Shown here: positions 25,376 to 34,134 of the stretch, one piece after another
How the letters are laid out: each line of letters begins with the position of its first letter
Position numbering within the stretch: position 1 is the first letter of the stretch
NCBI GenBank assembly: GCA_008501735.1
Contig: QQUF01000008.1
Location: forward strand, 242,715-306,714
Reading direction: 5' to 3'
DNA: 64,000 bases
Origin: Calditrichota bacterium
Lineage (GTDB): Bacteria > CLD3
The notes under the pieces: model-generated
What the model saw: the letters and a program-made list of their open reading frames with translations, nothing else
Told to the model about the DNA's origin: nothing
Database searches by the model: none
Translations under genes and position numbers: made by a program

Positions 25376-26638
25376 TTACGCTCTCATATTTGGAAGAGGT
25401 TTCCGATTTCCGCCTTTAATTTCCATCAAAGGTTGAGTGCCATTTAGAACTGTGTCTTTTGTAATTGTGCATTTTACAACGCCTTCAATCGAAGGAATTT
25501 CGTACATCGAAGGAAGCATCACTTCTTCAAAAATTGATTTCAAGGCTCTTGCACCAGTTCCACGTTCCATTGCAATCTTCACTATTTCGGTTTTAGCATC
25601 TTTTTCAAAATCAAGTTCAACATTGTCAATTGCGAAAAGTTTTTTGTACTGTTTGATTAGAGCGTTGTGTGGTTCTTCCATAATATTTAACAAAGCACTT
25701 TCGTCAAGTTCGCTTAAGGAACAAATGACGGGAAGTCTTCCGATAAATTCAGGAATGAACCCATATTTTAAAACATCGTCTTGTCTGATTTGTGAATAAA
25801 GTTCACCGAGTGAGTATTTTTTGCCTTTAGTTTGGTCGTCAGCACCAAAACCAACGCTTCTGTGTCCAAGTCTTTTTTCTACAACTTTTTCAACACCTGC
25901 AAAAGCACCACCACAAATGAACAAAATGTCTTTTGTATTAATGTTAATTAAATTTTGTTCAGGATGTTTTCGTCCGCCTTTTGGTGGAACACTTGAGACA
26001 GTTCCTTCTAGGATTTTCAAAAGAGCTTGTTGAACTCCTTCACCTGAAACGTCGCGAGTAATTGAAGTATTTTGGTCTTTACGGGCAATCTTATCAATTT
26101 CGTCAATGTAAACGATTCCGATTTCCGCTTTTTCTACGTTGTAGTCAGCAGCCTGCAAAAGTCTGACGAGAATATTTTCCACGTCTTCACCAACATAACC
26201 AGCTTCTGTCAAAGTTGTTGCGTCAGCGATTGTGAAAGGTACATTCAATGACCTTGCTAAAGTCTGTGCGAGTAAAGTTTTCCCTGTTCCTGTTGGTCCG
26301 ACTAACAAAATATTACTTTTGTCAATTTCGATGTCGTCTTCAACTTTTGAATAAATTCTTTTGTAGTGATTGTAAACAGCGACAGCAAGAACTTGCTTTG
26401 CTTGGTCTTGACCAATAACGTAATCGTCTAAGTAACCTTTAATTTCTTTTGGAATAGGAAGATTTACGTTGTTTGGTAAAGGTCTGCTTTTTAAATCGTT
26501 TTGAATAATTTGATGCGAACTTTTTACGCATTCATCACAGATGTAAACATCTGCTCCAGAAATCATACTGTGAACTTCGTCTGCACTTTTGCCACAAAAT
26601 GAACAGAAAATATATTTGCTTCGTGAGTATCTACTCAT
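25376..26638 (-). CDS. clpX: ATP-dependent Clp protease ATP-binding subunit ClpX
   Basis: This hexameric AAA+ unfoldase feeds substrates to ClpP. The N-terminal zinc domain has Cys12, Cys15, Cys34 and Cys37 (FCSFCGK, ICDECV). The Walker A is [11 protein letters not shown] (Lys120), Walker B is [10 protein letters not shown], and the pore loop GYVGEDVE follows. The sensor segment [13 protein letters not shown] and C-terminal [14 protein letters not shown] complete the match. At 420 residues it is full length. No clpP or lon is adjacent, so the usual clpP-clpX pair is split here. It lies 25 nt after the YbdK gene and 1 nt before pgsC. Confidence 0.97.
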   Translation of the reverse strand: MSRYSRSKYIFCSFCGKSADEVHSMISGADVYICDECVKSSHQIIQNDLKSRPLPNNVNLPIPKEIKGYLDDYVIGQDQAKQVLAVAVYNHYKRIYSKVEDDIEIDKSNILLVGPTGTGKTLLAQTLARSLNVPFTIADATTLTEAGYVGEDVENILVRLLQAADYNVEKAEIGIVYIDEIDKIARKDQNTSITRDVSGEGVQQALLKILEGTVSSVPPKGGRKHPEQNLININTKDILFICGGAFAGVEKVVEKRLGHRSVGFGADDQTKGKKYSLGELYSQIRQDDVLKYGFIPEFIGRLPVICSLSELDESALLNIMEEPHNALIKQYKKLFAIDNVELDFEKDAKTEIVKIAMERGTGARALKSIFEEVMLPSMYEIPSIEGVVKCTITKDTVLNGTQPLMEIKGGNRKPLPNMRA

Positions 26639-26663
26639 AAACTAAAAAAGCCTTTTTCTTTTT

Positions 26664-27788
26664 TTAAGGTCCAACGCCCATTTGGTTGGTTCTCATTTCA
26701 TTAATTAAGGAATCTACCACTTTTTCGTAGCTTCCTGTCGTTTCATAAACTTTAAGTTGTCTTTTATAGCTTGGACCAATTTTTAAAATATCTAAAATTC
26801 CCATCAAATATTTTTCGGATTCCAAGTCTTTAGAAACGTGGAGAAGTTCTCCAACGAGTTCGTAAATAGATTCGGTTAGGTTCTGTAATTTACCTTCGTC
26901 ACTGATAATTATGTCTGTGTCAAGCCCAAACCTTGCAGCTCTCCATTTATTTTCGCGAATAATCCAGTGTTTCAGAACAGGAAGATTAATTCCCATATCG
27001 TAACGTCTTCCGAGCCAAACGACTAATGCTTGAATAAAAGCTGCCATCGAAAGAACTTCTTTTAAGGTTGGGAGTCCGTCACAAACTCTAATTTCAAGAG
27101 TTCCAAAAGCTGGATGAGGGCGAATATCCCACCAAACTTCACGAATGCTTTGGATTGCTTGAGCAGTCTCAAGAGTGTTAATGAATCTCTGAAAGTCGCC
27201 CCAATTTATTAATCTGTAAGGAAGTCCAGCTGTTGGAAGTGATTCAAAAACCTTACTTCTGACTGAAGCAAGACCAGTAACTTCTGAATCCCAAAAAGGT
27301 GAACTTGAAGAAAGAGCTAGAAAGTGAGGTATAAAAGTCGTCAAAGCATTTGAAATTGCTATTGCTTTTTCACCAGAAGGAATTCCGATGTGAACGTGCA
27401 AACCAAAAATCATAAGTCGTCTTGCAGCCCATTGCATTCTGTCAACCAAAGCGTGATAACGAGGATGATCCGAGATTGTTTGTTCTGACCAATGTGCAAA
27501 AGGGTGACTACCTGCAACGGCAGTTTTGAAACCTAATTTATCCGAAATTTCAAAGAGTTTGGCAAATTTTACAGAAAGGTCTTTTTCTGCTTCTTCAATG
27601 TTTTGGGAAACTCCTGTAATCACTTCAAGGGTTGACTGAATTAATTCCTGCTTAAAGTAAGATTCTGTTTCAGGGAATTTTGTTAGAATTTCATCACAGA
27701 CAGAAGTCAGATTTCTAGTTTTAGGGTCTAGAAGTTGCAATTCAACTTCTATTCCTATACTTGCGATTGGAGAAGGATTAAACCTCAT
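26664..27788 (-). CDS. ybdK: YbdK-type carboxylate-amine ligase (GCS2 family)
   Basis: The 374 residues match the glutamate-cysteine ligase 2 family: IGIEVELQLLDP at the N-terminus, the His-rich FGLHVHIGIPSGE segment, and WWDIRPHPAFGTLEIRVCD. E. coli YbdK has weak gamma-glutamylcysteine synthetase activity; the natural product in most bacteria is not known. It is the first gene of the run that continues with clpX, pgsC and ssb. The link with PgsC suggests a gamma-glutamyl substrate, but that is inference only. The ATG at 27788 has no strong ribosome site. Confidence 0.85.
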   Translation of the reverse strand: MRFNPSPIASIGIEVELQLLDPKTRNLTSVCDEILTKFPETESYFKQELIQSTLEVITGVSQNIEEAEKDLSVKFAKLFEISDKLGFKTAVAGSHPFAHWSEQTISDHPRYHALVDRMQWAARRLMIFGLHVHIGIPSGEKAIAISNALTTFIPHFLALSSSSPFWDSEVTGLASVRSKVFESLPTAGLPYRLINWGDFQRFINTLETAQAIQSIREVWWDIRPHPAFGTLEIRVCDGLPTLKEVLSMAAFIQALVVWLGRRYDMGINLPVLKHWIIRENKWRAARFGLDTDIIISDEGKLQNLTESIYELVGELLHVSKDLESEKYLMGILDILKIGPSYKRQLKVYETTGSYEKVVDSLINEMRTNQMGVGP

Positions 27789-27968
27789 ATTTTGATTTTA
27801 CCCTTTTGTGTTTGGGTTGAAGGCAACTTTATTAAAAGAGTCTATAGCAATAATTTGCAAAGAAAACCTTTAATCTTTAATCTGAATTATGGCTATAAAT
27901 AAAATTAAACAAATTTTTGAAAGCAACATCTAAATTCAAGTTTTCAAATGGTTTTATGTGGTTTAGAG

Positions 27969-27996
27969 AAAAAAAAAGGCACATAAATTGTGCCTT
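27969..27996 (-). terminator. Terminator of trxA
   Basis: AAGGCACA (27976-27983) pairs with TGTGCCTT (27989-27996). Read on the minus strand, the stem is followed by nine T residues. It lies 28 nt downstream of the trxA stop codon. The rest of the 27789-28023 spacer shows nothing recognisable. Confidence 0.85.
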
Positions 27997-28023
27997 CTAA
28001 AAATCTAAATTTTAAAACAAAAA

Positions 28024-28347
28024 TTAAATCATATTTTGTAATTTTTGCTCAATATTTCCTTTTGGAACTGCTCCAACAATTTGGTCAACTACTTTTCCGT
28101 CTTTGAAAAATAGAAGAGCTGGAATACTTCTAATTCCAAATTTAATTGAGATGTCTTGGTTTTCGTCAACATTGACTTTACCAATTTTAACTTTACCTTC
28201 ATATTCTGTCGCTAATTCGTCAACGATTGGTCCAATCATTCTACAAGGTCCGCACCATTCTGCCCAAAAATCAACAAGAACAGGAACGTCAGAACCTTCT
28301 ACTTCAGTTGCGAAATTTGAATCGGTAAAAGCCACTAAGTTAGACAT
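28024..28347 (-). CDS. trxA: Thioredoxin
   Basis: This general cytosolic disulfide reductase carries the active-site WCGPC (Cys32 and Cys35) in [14 protein letters not shown], and the cis-proline region RSIPALLFF. The start at 28347 is preferred over the in-frame ATG at 28359, because a strong GGAGG lies between them, 5 nt before the second ATG, and would be inside the longer reading. The resulting 107 residues are the standard thioredoxin length. It is monocistronic with its own terminator. It could recycle the trx-linked arsenate reductase encoded at 60072-60485, although that operon has its own small thioredoxin. Confidence 0.96.
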   Translation of the reverse strand: MSNLVAFTDSNFATEVEGSDVPVLVDFWAEWCGPCRMIGPIVDELATEYEGKVKIGKVNVDENQDISIKFGIRSIPALLFFKDGKVVDQIVGAVPKGNIEQKLQNMI

Positions 28348-28520
28348 TGAAACCTCCATACTTAAGTTTATTGTTTATTTAAATTAATTGTTTTTCAAAA
28401 TTGCTACCCAAAAAATAGGGCTTCTTAGATAGCAAATTTTTACCGCAAACTCAAGAATTTTGTTTGCGTTCTTTAGAACCTAATTTTCGTGATTTTATGC
28501 CATTAAGTTTCAAAATATTT

Positions 28521-29105
28521 TTAAGTCATTTCTTTTAATTTTTTTAGGTCATTTGGAGTGTCAACGTCGAAAGTTGTAAACTTATCTTGTACGTCGCAAA
28601 AGATTGTTTTAGCAATAAAATGGGCTAGTCCTCTTTTGAGTAGAAAGTCTCCTTCCAGAGAAAGAATTTTGTCTCTTACTTTTTTTGCAAAGAAAACAGG
28701 GTGTCCTTTTTTACCTTTGAATTTTGGAATTAAAACTTCACACTCACTTTTACAAAAATCAGTCCAAAGTTTAGCAAGAGTCTCTGTAGAAATAAAAGGT
28801 TGGTCAGCAGGTAGAATGCAAAATGCTTCAAAATTTTCAAGTTTTTCCAAAGCACAAAAAACGGAAGAATTCATTCCTTGAAGGTGATTTCTGTTATGAA
28901 TCTTTGTAACAGAAAGTTCGTCAAGTTGCTTTTCAAGAATTAAATTTTTTTTTCCTATTACAGCAAAAAGGTGTTTGAATTTCGCTTCTTGAAAAGGTGA
29001 AATTGTGTGAAAGATTAAAGGTTTACCTTGAAAAGAAAGGCTTAGCTTTGGACTTCCCATTCTTGTGGAAAGTCCAGCAGCAAGAAAAATTACAGCTAAT
29101 TTCAA
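28521..29105 (-). CDS. MocA-like nucleotidyltransferase
   Basis: The 194 residues open with the nucleotide-binding loop of MobA/MocA-type transferases, FLAAGLSTRMGSPKLSLSF, followed by LIFHTISPF, FCILPADQPF (the metal-binding Asp region) and KGHPVFF. In this family, MocA adds CMP or GMP to molybdopterin to finish the molybdenum cofactor of certain oxidases, while other members make different activated compounds. The start is 2 nt after the CBS gene, so the two are probably translated together. Assignment to the family is firm; the exact substrate is not. Confidence 0.78.
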   Translation of the reverse strand: MKLAVIFLAAGLSTRMGSPKLSLSFQGKPLIFHTISPFQEAKFKHLFAVIGKKNLILEKQLDELSVTKIHNRNHLQGMNSSVFCALEKLENFEAFCILPADQPFISTETLAKLWTDFCKSECEVLIPKFKGKKGHPVFFAKKVRDKILSLEGDFLLKRGLAHFIAKTIFCDVQDKFTTFDVDTPNDLKKLKEMT

Positions 29106-29107
29106 AA

Positions 29108-29542
29108 CTAAATTGGAGTGTTATAAATGTAAGAACTGAGTTGTTGGATTTCTGCGTCTTTGTGAGTCAATCCAACTAAAAGTAAATCTCTAAGTGAAAC
29201 AAGACCTAAGTACTGAACTCCATCTTTGAAAACAGGTAAGTGTCTAACATTTAAAAGTTTCATTCTTTTGAGACAGTCGTCAAGATTTTCTTCTGAATCA
29301 GCAGCGTAAACTTTGGAAGTCATAACTTCCGTAACTTTAGTTTCGTTTGGATTTTTATCGGCAGCAACAACTCGTTTTAAAACATCGCGTTCCGAAAAAA
29401 TTCCTGCAAGTTGGTTGTCAGGAGTGAAAATAGAAACTGCTCCAATGTTCCTTTCAGCCATATACTTTACGACCTCACTAACATTTTTGTCAATCCTCAC
29501 AAAGTAAGGAGTTCTTCCTTCAAACATTTTCCTAAGGTTCAT
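29108..29542 (-). CDS. CBS-domain pair protein
   Basis: The 144 residues comprise two CBS domains, about 1-65 and 75-144, with characteristic segments GAVSIFTPDNQLAGIFSERD and VRHLPVFKDGVQYLGLVSLRD. CBS pairs bind adenine nucleotides and act as energy or metabolite sensors. No enzymatic domain is attached. The ATG at 29542 is preceded by AGGAGG at a good distance, one of the strongest ribosome sites in the window. It overlaps functionally with the MocA-like gene, which starts 2 nt downstream. Confidence 0.88.
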   Translation of the reverse strand: MNLRKMFEGRTPYFVRIDKNVSEVVKYMAERNIGAVSIFTPDNQLAGIFSERDVLKRVVAADKNPNETKVTEVMTSKVYAADSEENLDDCLKRMKLLNVRHLPVFKDGVQYLGLVSLRDLLLVGLTHKDAEIQQLSSYIYNTPI

Positions 29543-29652
29543 AATTAACCTCCTGAGTTTATTAAAAGTTACTTAATTTCTTAACGTAAAGATGCTTTGC
29601 TTAAGTAATTAAATTCACTAAACCTACAAAATGTTCCCAAAAAAATAAAAAA

Positions 29653-31515
29653 TTAAGCAGCTTTGCCACGAAGTTTCAGAATGTGAAGCATTAAAGTTGT
29701 TACGTCAGAAGGAGAAACGCCAGAAATTCTTCCGACTTGCCCAAGATTTTCAGGTCGGATTTTGTCAAGTTTTTGCCGTGCTTCTGTCGAAATCAAATTC
29801 AAACTTAAGTAGTCGATATTTTCAGGAATTTTTAGAGCTTCGAGCCTTTTGACTTTTTGGACTTTGTCTTCTTGTTTGGAAACATAACCGGAGTAACGAA
29901 TGTCTGTAAAAACTCTTGGCAAAACTTCATTGAAATCTTCAGGGAATTCAATGTGTTCAAAAATTCCTTCGTTTTTAACTTCAGGTCTTTTTATCAAACT
30001 TGTAAGAGGAGTTGTTTGTTTGACAGGAGAACCATTTCCAGTTGCAATGACTTTATTTGCGACTTCTTGCTTGAGTTTCATTTTTGAAATTTTGACAGTT
30101 ACTTCTTCCAATTTTTGTTGGTAGGCTTTGATTCGGTTGTAATTTTCTTCTTCAATCAAACCAAGTTCGTAACCTAATTCCGAAAGCCTGTCTTCGGGAT
30201 TGTCGTAACGCAAAGTAAGTCTGTATTCTGCTCGTGAAGTAAACATTCGGTAAGGTTCATCAGCTCCTTTTGTAACAAGGTCGTCAACTAGAACTCCGAT
30301 GTAAGCTTGGTCTCTTCTTAGCACAACTTCTTCCTCGCCAAGAACGAATCTTGAAGCGTTAATTCCTGCCATAATTCCTTGTGCAGCAGCTTCCTCGTAA
30401 CCAGAAGTTCCGTTGATTTGTCCGCAAAGGAAAAGCCCTGAAACCAATTTGCTTTCCAAAGAATGTTTGAGTTGTAACGGGTCGAAAAAATCGTACTCAA
30501 CTGCATAACCATAACGAGAAATTACAACGTTCTCAAGTCCCGGAACACTTTTGAGAGCTTTCTCTTGAATCTCCATTGGAAGCGAAGTCGAGAAACCGTT
30601 CACGTAAACTTCGTCTGTATAAAGTCCTTCGGGTTCAAGGAAAATGTGGTGAGAATCTTTGTCGCTGAAACGGTCAATTTTATCTTCAATGCTTGGGCAG
30701 TAACGAGGTCCGATTGCTTTGATTCTTCCTGTAAACATTGGCGATTGGTCGAAACCTTCCGCCAAAATTTCGTGAGTAGTTGTGTTTGTCATTGTTAAGT
30801 AACAAGCGACTTGCTCAAGCGAAACTTCTTTTTTACCGAAAGAGAAAAAGACTGCTTTGTCATCTCCGGGTTGTGGGTCGCATTTTTTTAAATCAACTGA
30901 ATTCATAAAAATTCTTGGAGGAGTTCCTGTTTTGAGCCTTCCTCTTCTCAAACCAAAATCCAAGATTGATTTTGAAAGTTCAACGGAAGGAGTTTCACCC
31001 ATTCTTCCGCCTTCTTTGTTCACAAGTCCGATGTGCATTAAACCGTTCAAAAAAGTTCCTGTTGCAACAACGAGAGCCTTGCAAATCATTTTTTCGCCGA
31101 AGTCAGTTGTAAGAATAAATTCGTCTTGGTTAGTTTTGACAACGTTACGGATTTCGCCTTCTTTGACAGTCAGATTTTCAATTGACTCCATTCTCTGCTT
31201 CATAAAAAGCGGGTAAAGATTTCGGTCAACTTGAGCTCTTGGGCTTTGAACTGCCGGACCTTTTGAAGCATTCAAAAGTCTGTACTGAATTGCAGCTTTG
31301 TCGGTAATTTTTCCGATTTCTCCACCGAGTGCGTCGATTTCGCGAATTAGCTGACCTTTTGCAAGTCCACCCATTGCAGGATTGCAAGAAAGTTTTCCGA
31401 TTGTGAAGAGGTCTTTTGTAAGCATCAAAGTTTTACAACCTCTTCTTGCCGAAGCACTTGCAGCTTCACAACCTGCGTGACCTGCTCCAATAACAATTAC
31501 ATCAAAGCGTAACAA
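29653..31515 (-). CDS. mnmG: tRNA uridine-5-carboxymethylaminomethyl synthesis protein MnmG
   Basis: With MnmE, this FAD enzyme modifies the wobble uridine of several tRNAs. The FAD fold is [14 protein letters not shown] near residues 6-19. The family signatures [25 protein letters not shown], and [16 protein letters not shown] are present, as is the C-terminal GISGVSP-like [10 protein letters not shown]. Full length at 620 residues. No mnmE or rsmG is adjacent. It is followed 110 nt later by the CBS gene on the same strand. Confidence 0.97.
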   Translation of the reverse strand: MLRFDVIVIGAGHAGCEAASASARRGCKTLMLTKDLFTIGKLSCNPAMGGLAKGQLIREIDALGGEIGKITDKAAIQYRLLNASKGPAVQSPRAQVDRNLYPLFMKQRMESIENLTVKEGEIRNVVKTNQDEFILTTDFGEKMICKALVVATGTFLNGLMHIGLVNKEGGRMGETPSVELSKSILDFGLRRGRLKTGTPPRIFMNSVDLKKCDPQPGDDKAVFFSFGKKEVSLEQVACYLTMTNTTTHEILAEGFDQSPMFTGRIKAIGPRYCPSIEDKIDRFSDKDSHHIFLEPEGLYTDEVYVNGFSTSLPMEIQEKALKSVPGLENVVISRYGYAVEYDFFDPLQLKHSLESKLVSGLFLCGQINGTSGYEEAAAQGIMAGINASRFVLGEEEVVLRRDQAYIGVLVDDLVTKGADEPYRMFTSRAEYRLTLRYDNPEDRLSELGYELGLIEEENYNRIKAYQQKLEEVTVKISKMKLKQEVANKVIATGNGSPVKQTTPLTSLIKRPEVKNEGIFEHIEFPEDFNEVLPRVFTDIRYSGYVSKQEDKVQKVKRLEALKIPENIDYLSLNLISTEARQKLDKIRPENLGQVGRISGVSPSDVTTLMLHILKLRGKAA

Positions 31516-31694
31516 ATTTATTTCTTTCGTTTTGTTAAATTCAAATTTTAAAAGGGGTTAAAGTTAAGGTTTCTTTTGTTCTTTGCAAAATGGGAAATAA
31601 TCTCACTCTTAGATTCCTACTCAAGGTAAGATTTGCACTTTTGGCCCAAGAAATGATTTTGTTGAAAACGAATGTGAGGAATATCGTTGGTTTT

Positions 31695-31725
31695 ACAGAT
31701 TCTTCGTTTCGCTCAGAATGACAGG
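31695..31725. repeat. Dispersed intergenic repeat of the AGATTCTTCG...AATGACA type
   Basis: ACAGATTCTTCGTTTCGCTC followed by AGAATGACAGG lies in the spacer between mnmG and the secreted-protein gene. The core GATTCTTCG...GCTCAGAATGACA is, from memory, a small repeat seen in many unrelated genomes between genes. Only one copy was noticed in this window. The remainder of the 31516-31730 spacer has no gene. Confidence 0.5.
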
Positions 31726-31730
31726 TTTTG

Positions 31731-33941
31731 TTATCTTAATAAAACCATCTTTTTGGTTTTATTAAGTTTACCAACTTTAAGTTGGTACAAGTAAACACCA
31801 CTTGAAACAGGGTTACCAAAGTTGTCGGTTCCATTCCAAATGATTTGGTTATTATCGGATTCTCTCAAAATCCATTTTCGTACTTCCTTCCCAAGCACAT
31901 TAAAAATTGTTAATGTTGTTCTCTCGAAATTTGTAATTCCTAATTCGTAATTAATCACAGTTTCAGGATTAAAAGGGTTAGGATAGTTTTGTGATAGTTT
32001 AAAAGTTTTAATCTTTTTAGAATTGTTCTCATTTCCTTCGGAAAGTCCAATATCTGTAAATATAATAATTTCTTTATTGGGATTAATTGAAGCATTTGTT
32101 TTTACCAAAATAGTATCGTTTTGTATTTGGGTTAAATCCAAAGATATTTCAATTTCTTTGGAAGAGCCGGGCAAGAGGAAGAAAGTAGAGTCAGAAGAGT
32201 TAATTAGATTAGCAAAGTTAGGTAGAATAATTTCATTAACTTGGAGAGTTGAGTAACCCGAATTGGTAATCTCAAATTTCTCATTAATGATATTTGGTAA
32301 AATACCAGACAAAACTATGATAGAATCTTTTTCAATTTCAACTTTTGGATATTTGTAAACTCCTCTTCGGAATGTGAGTTTATGGTTTATTAGACTAGAA
32401 TTAACATGCCTATAAACAGTAAAAGCCAAGCTATCGTTTGTTCCTAAACCAATACGAGGAGAAGTTCCCAGGTAACCTTGTTCATTTTGAGTTGCAAAAT
32501 TACTTTCCGACCAATTATTACCTTTGTCTCTTGAGAATCTAACTAACATTCTATCTTCAGGATAAAAAAGATGGTCAACCCAACCGGCAAAAACATTATT
32601 GTTATAAGCAGAAACTTGTTGACGAGTAGTAGCAACACAACCCGAATCATAACTACAAAGTGTAAAGTGATTTGTATAAGTAGCTCCAAAATCCTCACTG
32701 CGATTATAAATAAGATTTCCAACTCCTTGAGTAATTTGAAATAAATTACTGTGGTAAGAAATATCAGGTAATTGTTCTCCATTAGAAGGACTAATCTGCA
32801 AAGGAGGTTCCCAAGAGTTACCTAAATTAGTAGAACGGTAAACGAAAACAGCATTAGCAGTCCAATCGTTTCCGTGTCTTACATAAAGAATAGTGTTATT
32901 CCCAACAGCCACTTGAGGAGGTTGGTAAGCAGAATAAATTGTATCTGCAATAGGAACATAAGAAGAGAAAGTGTTTCCTGCATCAAAAGATTTTGCTTGA
33001 AGAATTGGTCCTCCTGCTCCCCATTCCTGGAAATCGTAAGCGGAATCCAAAACAGCCATAAAAGCAGATTGTGCTGCAAAAGGATATTCATAAAAATTCC
33101 AAGTTAACCCTTTGTCAGGACTTACATATAATTGCATCAAAGGATTCGGGTGGTCAGTTGATTCAATTGCATAAATGTAAACATAATCTCCAGTGTTATG
33201 AATTTCTCTTGTTCCTCCAATTGTGTCATCCAAAACAACAAATGGTTCAAATGTTTCACCGAAATCAGTACTACGAAAGTAACGAAGAAGTTGGTCTTCA
33301 CTTAAGGTTACCACGTGAACATAACCTGAGTCATCTGCTGTTACTCTGCCGTGCATAAATGCTCCTGAAGGAATATTATTTGTAAGAAGAACTTGAGAAG
33401 AATCCCATAAAATAGTATCCCAAATAGTTGGTGCCATTGGGGGCAAATCATTGATTTGATTTGTATATTTTGGTGAGGAGTTTTCTAATTCTTTTGCTTT
33501 TTTGGTGAAGTCATTTTCACTTCTAAGAGTCTCATCTTCCAAAAACGAAAATGTGTTTCCTCCGTTATCCGAAAAATAAATTCCTTCTTCAACCCAAACT
33601 GAAATTTCTTCTGAATTTCTCTCATTAACGAAAAGTCCTTTAACTTTAGTGTCAAAATTACGGTTTCCATCTAACTTTAGAGCTGACCAGTAAAGTTGTG
33701 GGTCTTTGTCAATAGCTCGTTTGTAAAGTGTTGTTTGAGAGTTGTTTTGTCCATTGAGAGGAGCCGAAACGGACTTTAACCCAAGAAGTTGGTTAGTTTC
33801 ATTTGTAGTTTCTGAGTCATAAGTAAGAAATACGAAATCAGGATTGTCTAACTCTTTTTGTAGGTCAAAGTAAGTTGTAGGTATTTTAGCAAAGACAATT
33901 GTTTCAAATAAAAGTATAAAGACCAATAATAACTTTTTCAT
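31731..33941 (-). CDS. Secreted repeat protein with T9SS sorting domain (paralog A)
   Basis: The likely start is the ATG at 33941, giving 736 residues with a signal peptide MKKLLLVFILLFETIVFA; an upstream in-frame ATG at 34049 would add 36 residues that spoil the signal. The body (about 30-580) contains BNR/sialidase-like beta-propeller elements such as SPDKGLTW, STNLGNSW, SEDFGATY and SRDKGNNW, each with an Asp-box-like pattern. A beta-sandwich segment follows (about 555-650). The last 85 residues form the T9SS domain: NYPNPFNPETVINYE, WNGTDNFG, GVYLYQLK and KKMVLLR. It pairs divergently with a 736-residue paralog at 34135-36345. Probably a surface-attached or released protein; ligand or enzyme activity is unknown. 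Confidence 0.83.
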   Translation of the reverse strand: MKKLLLVFILLFETIVFAKIPTTYFDLQKELDNPDFVFLTYDSETTNETNQLLGLKSVSAPLNGQNNSQTTLYKRAIDKDPQLYWSALKLDGNRNFDTKVKGLFVNERNSEEISVWVEEGIYFSDNGGNTFSFLEDETLRSENDFTKKAKELENSSPKYTNQINDLPPMAPTIWDTILWDSSQVLLTNNIPSGAFMHGRVTADDSGYVHVVTLSEDQLLRYFRSTDFGETFEPFVVLDDTIGGTREIHNTGDYVYIYAIESTDHPNPLMQLYVSPDKGLTWNFYEYPFAAQSAFMAVLDSAYDFQEWGAGGPILQAKSFDAGNTFSSYVPIADTIYSAYQPPQVAVGNNTILYVRHGNDWTANAVFVYRSTNLGNSWEPPLQISPSNGEQLPDISYHSNLFQITQGVGNLIYNRSEDFGATYTNHFTLCSYDSGCVATTRQQVSAYNNNVFAGWVDHLFYPEDRMLVRFSRDKGNNWSESNFATQNEQGYLGTSPRIGLGTNDSLAFTVYRHVNSSLINHKLTFRRGVYKYPKVEIEKDSIIVLSGILPNIINEKFEITNSGYSTLQVNEIILPNFANLINSSDSTFFLLPGSSKEIEISLDLTQIQNDTILVKTNASINPNKEIIIFTDIGLSEGNENNSKKIKTFKLSQNYPNPFNPETVINYELGITNFERTTLTIFNVLGKEVRKWILRESDNNQIIWNGTDNFGNPVSSGVYLYQLKVGKLNKTKKMVLLR

Positions 33942-34134
33942 TCTGTCACTCTTTTGTTTTTTCAAAAAAACAACTCTTATTCCGTTTTCAAAATAAAACA
34001 AAATTTTCTTAAAAGGTGATGTTACGCAAAAAATAATCTCTAATCTCAAATGGTTGTTTGAAATAAATTAGCTTTGTTGTAATTGTTTTGCAATGTAAGT
34101 TTTAGTTGTAACTTTTTAACACTGAGAAAAACAA
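33942..34134. promoter_or_regulatory. Shared divergent promoter region of the two T9SS paralogs
   Basis: This 193-bp AT-rich spacer must hold both promoters. TAGCTTTG at 34069-34076 fits the Bacteroidetes -7 consensus TAnnTTTG for the plus-strand gene, 58 nt before its ATG, but no well-placed TTTG is seen upstream. The shared spacer suggests the pair is co-regulated. Confidence 0.35.

Noticed and set aside
25437..25799. 120-codon open frame antisense to clpX
   Set aside because: It lies wholly inside a conserved gene, has no ribosome site and shows no recognisable motif.
31737..31762. AATAAAACCA...TGGTTTTATT inverted repeat at the end of secreted paralog A
   Set aside because: It is inside the coding sequence for the conserved NKTKKMVLL end, so the symmetry may be a coding by-product; no T-run follows.
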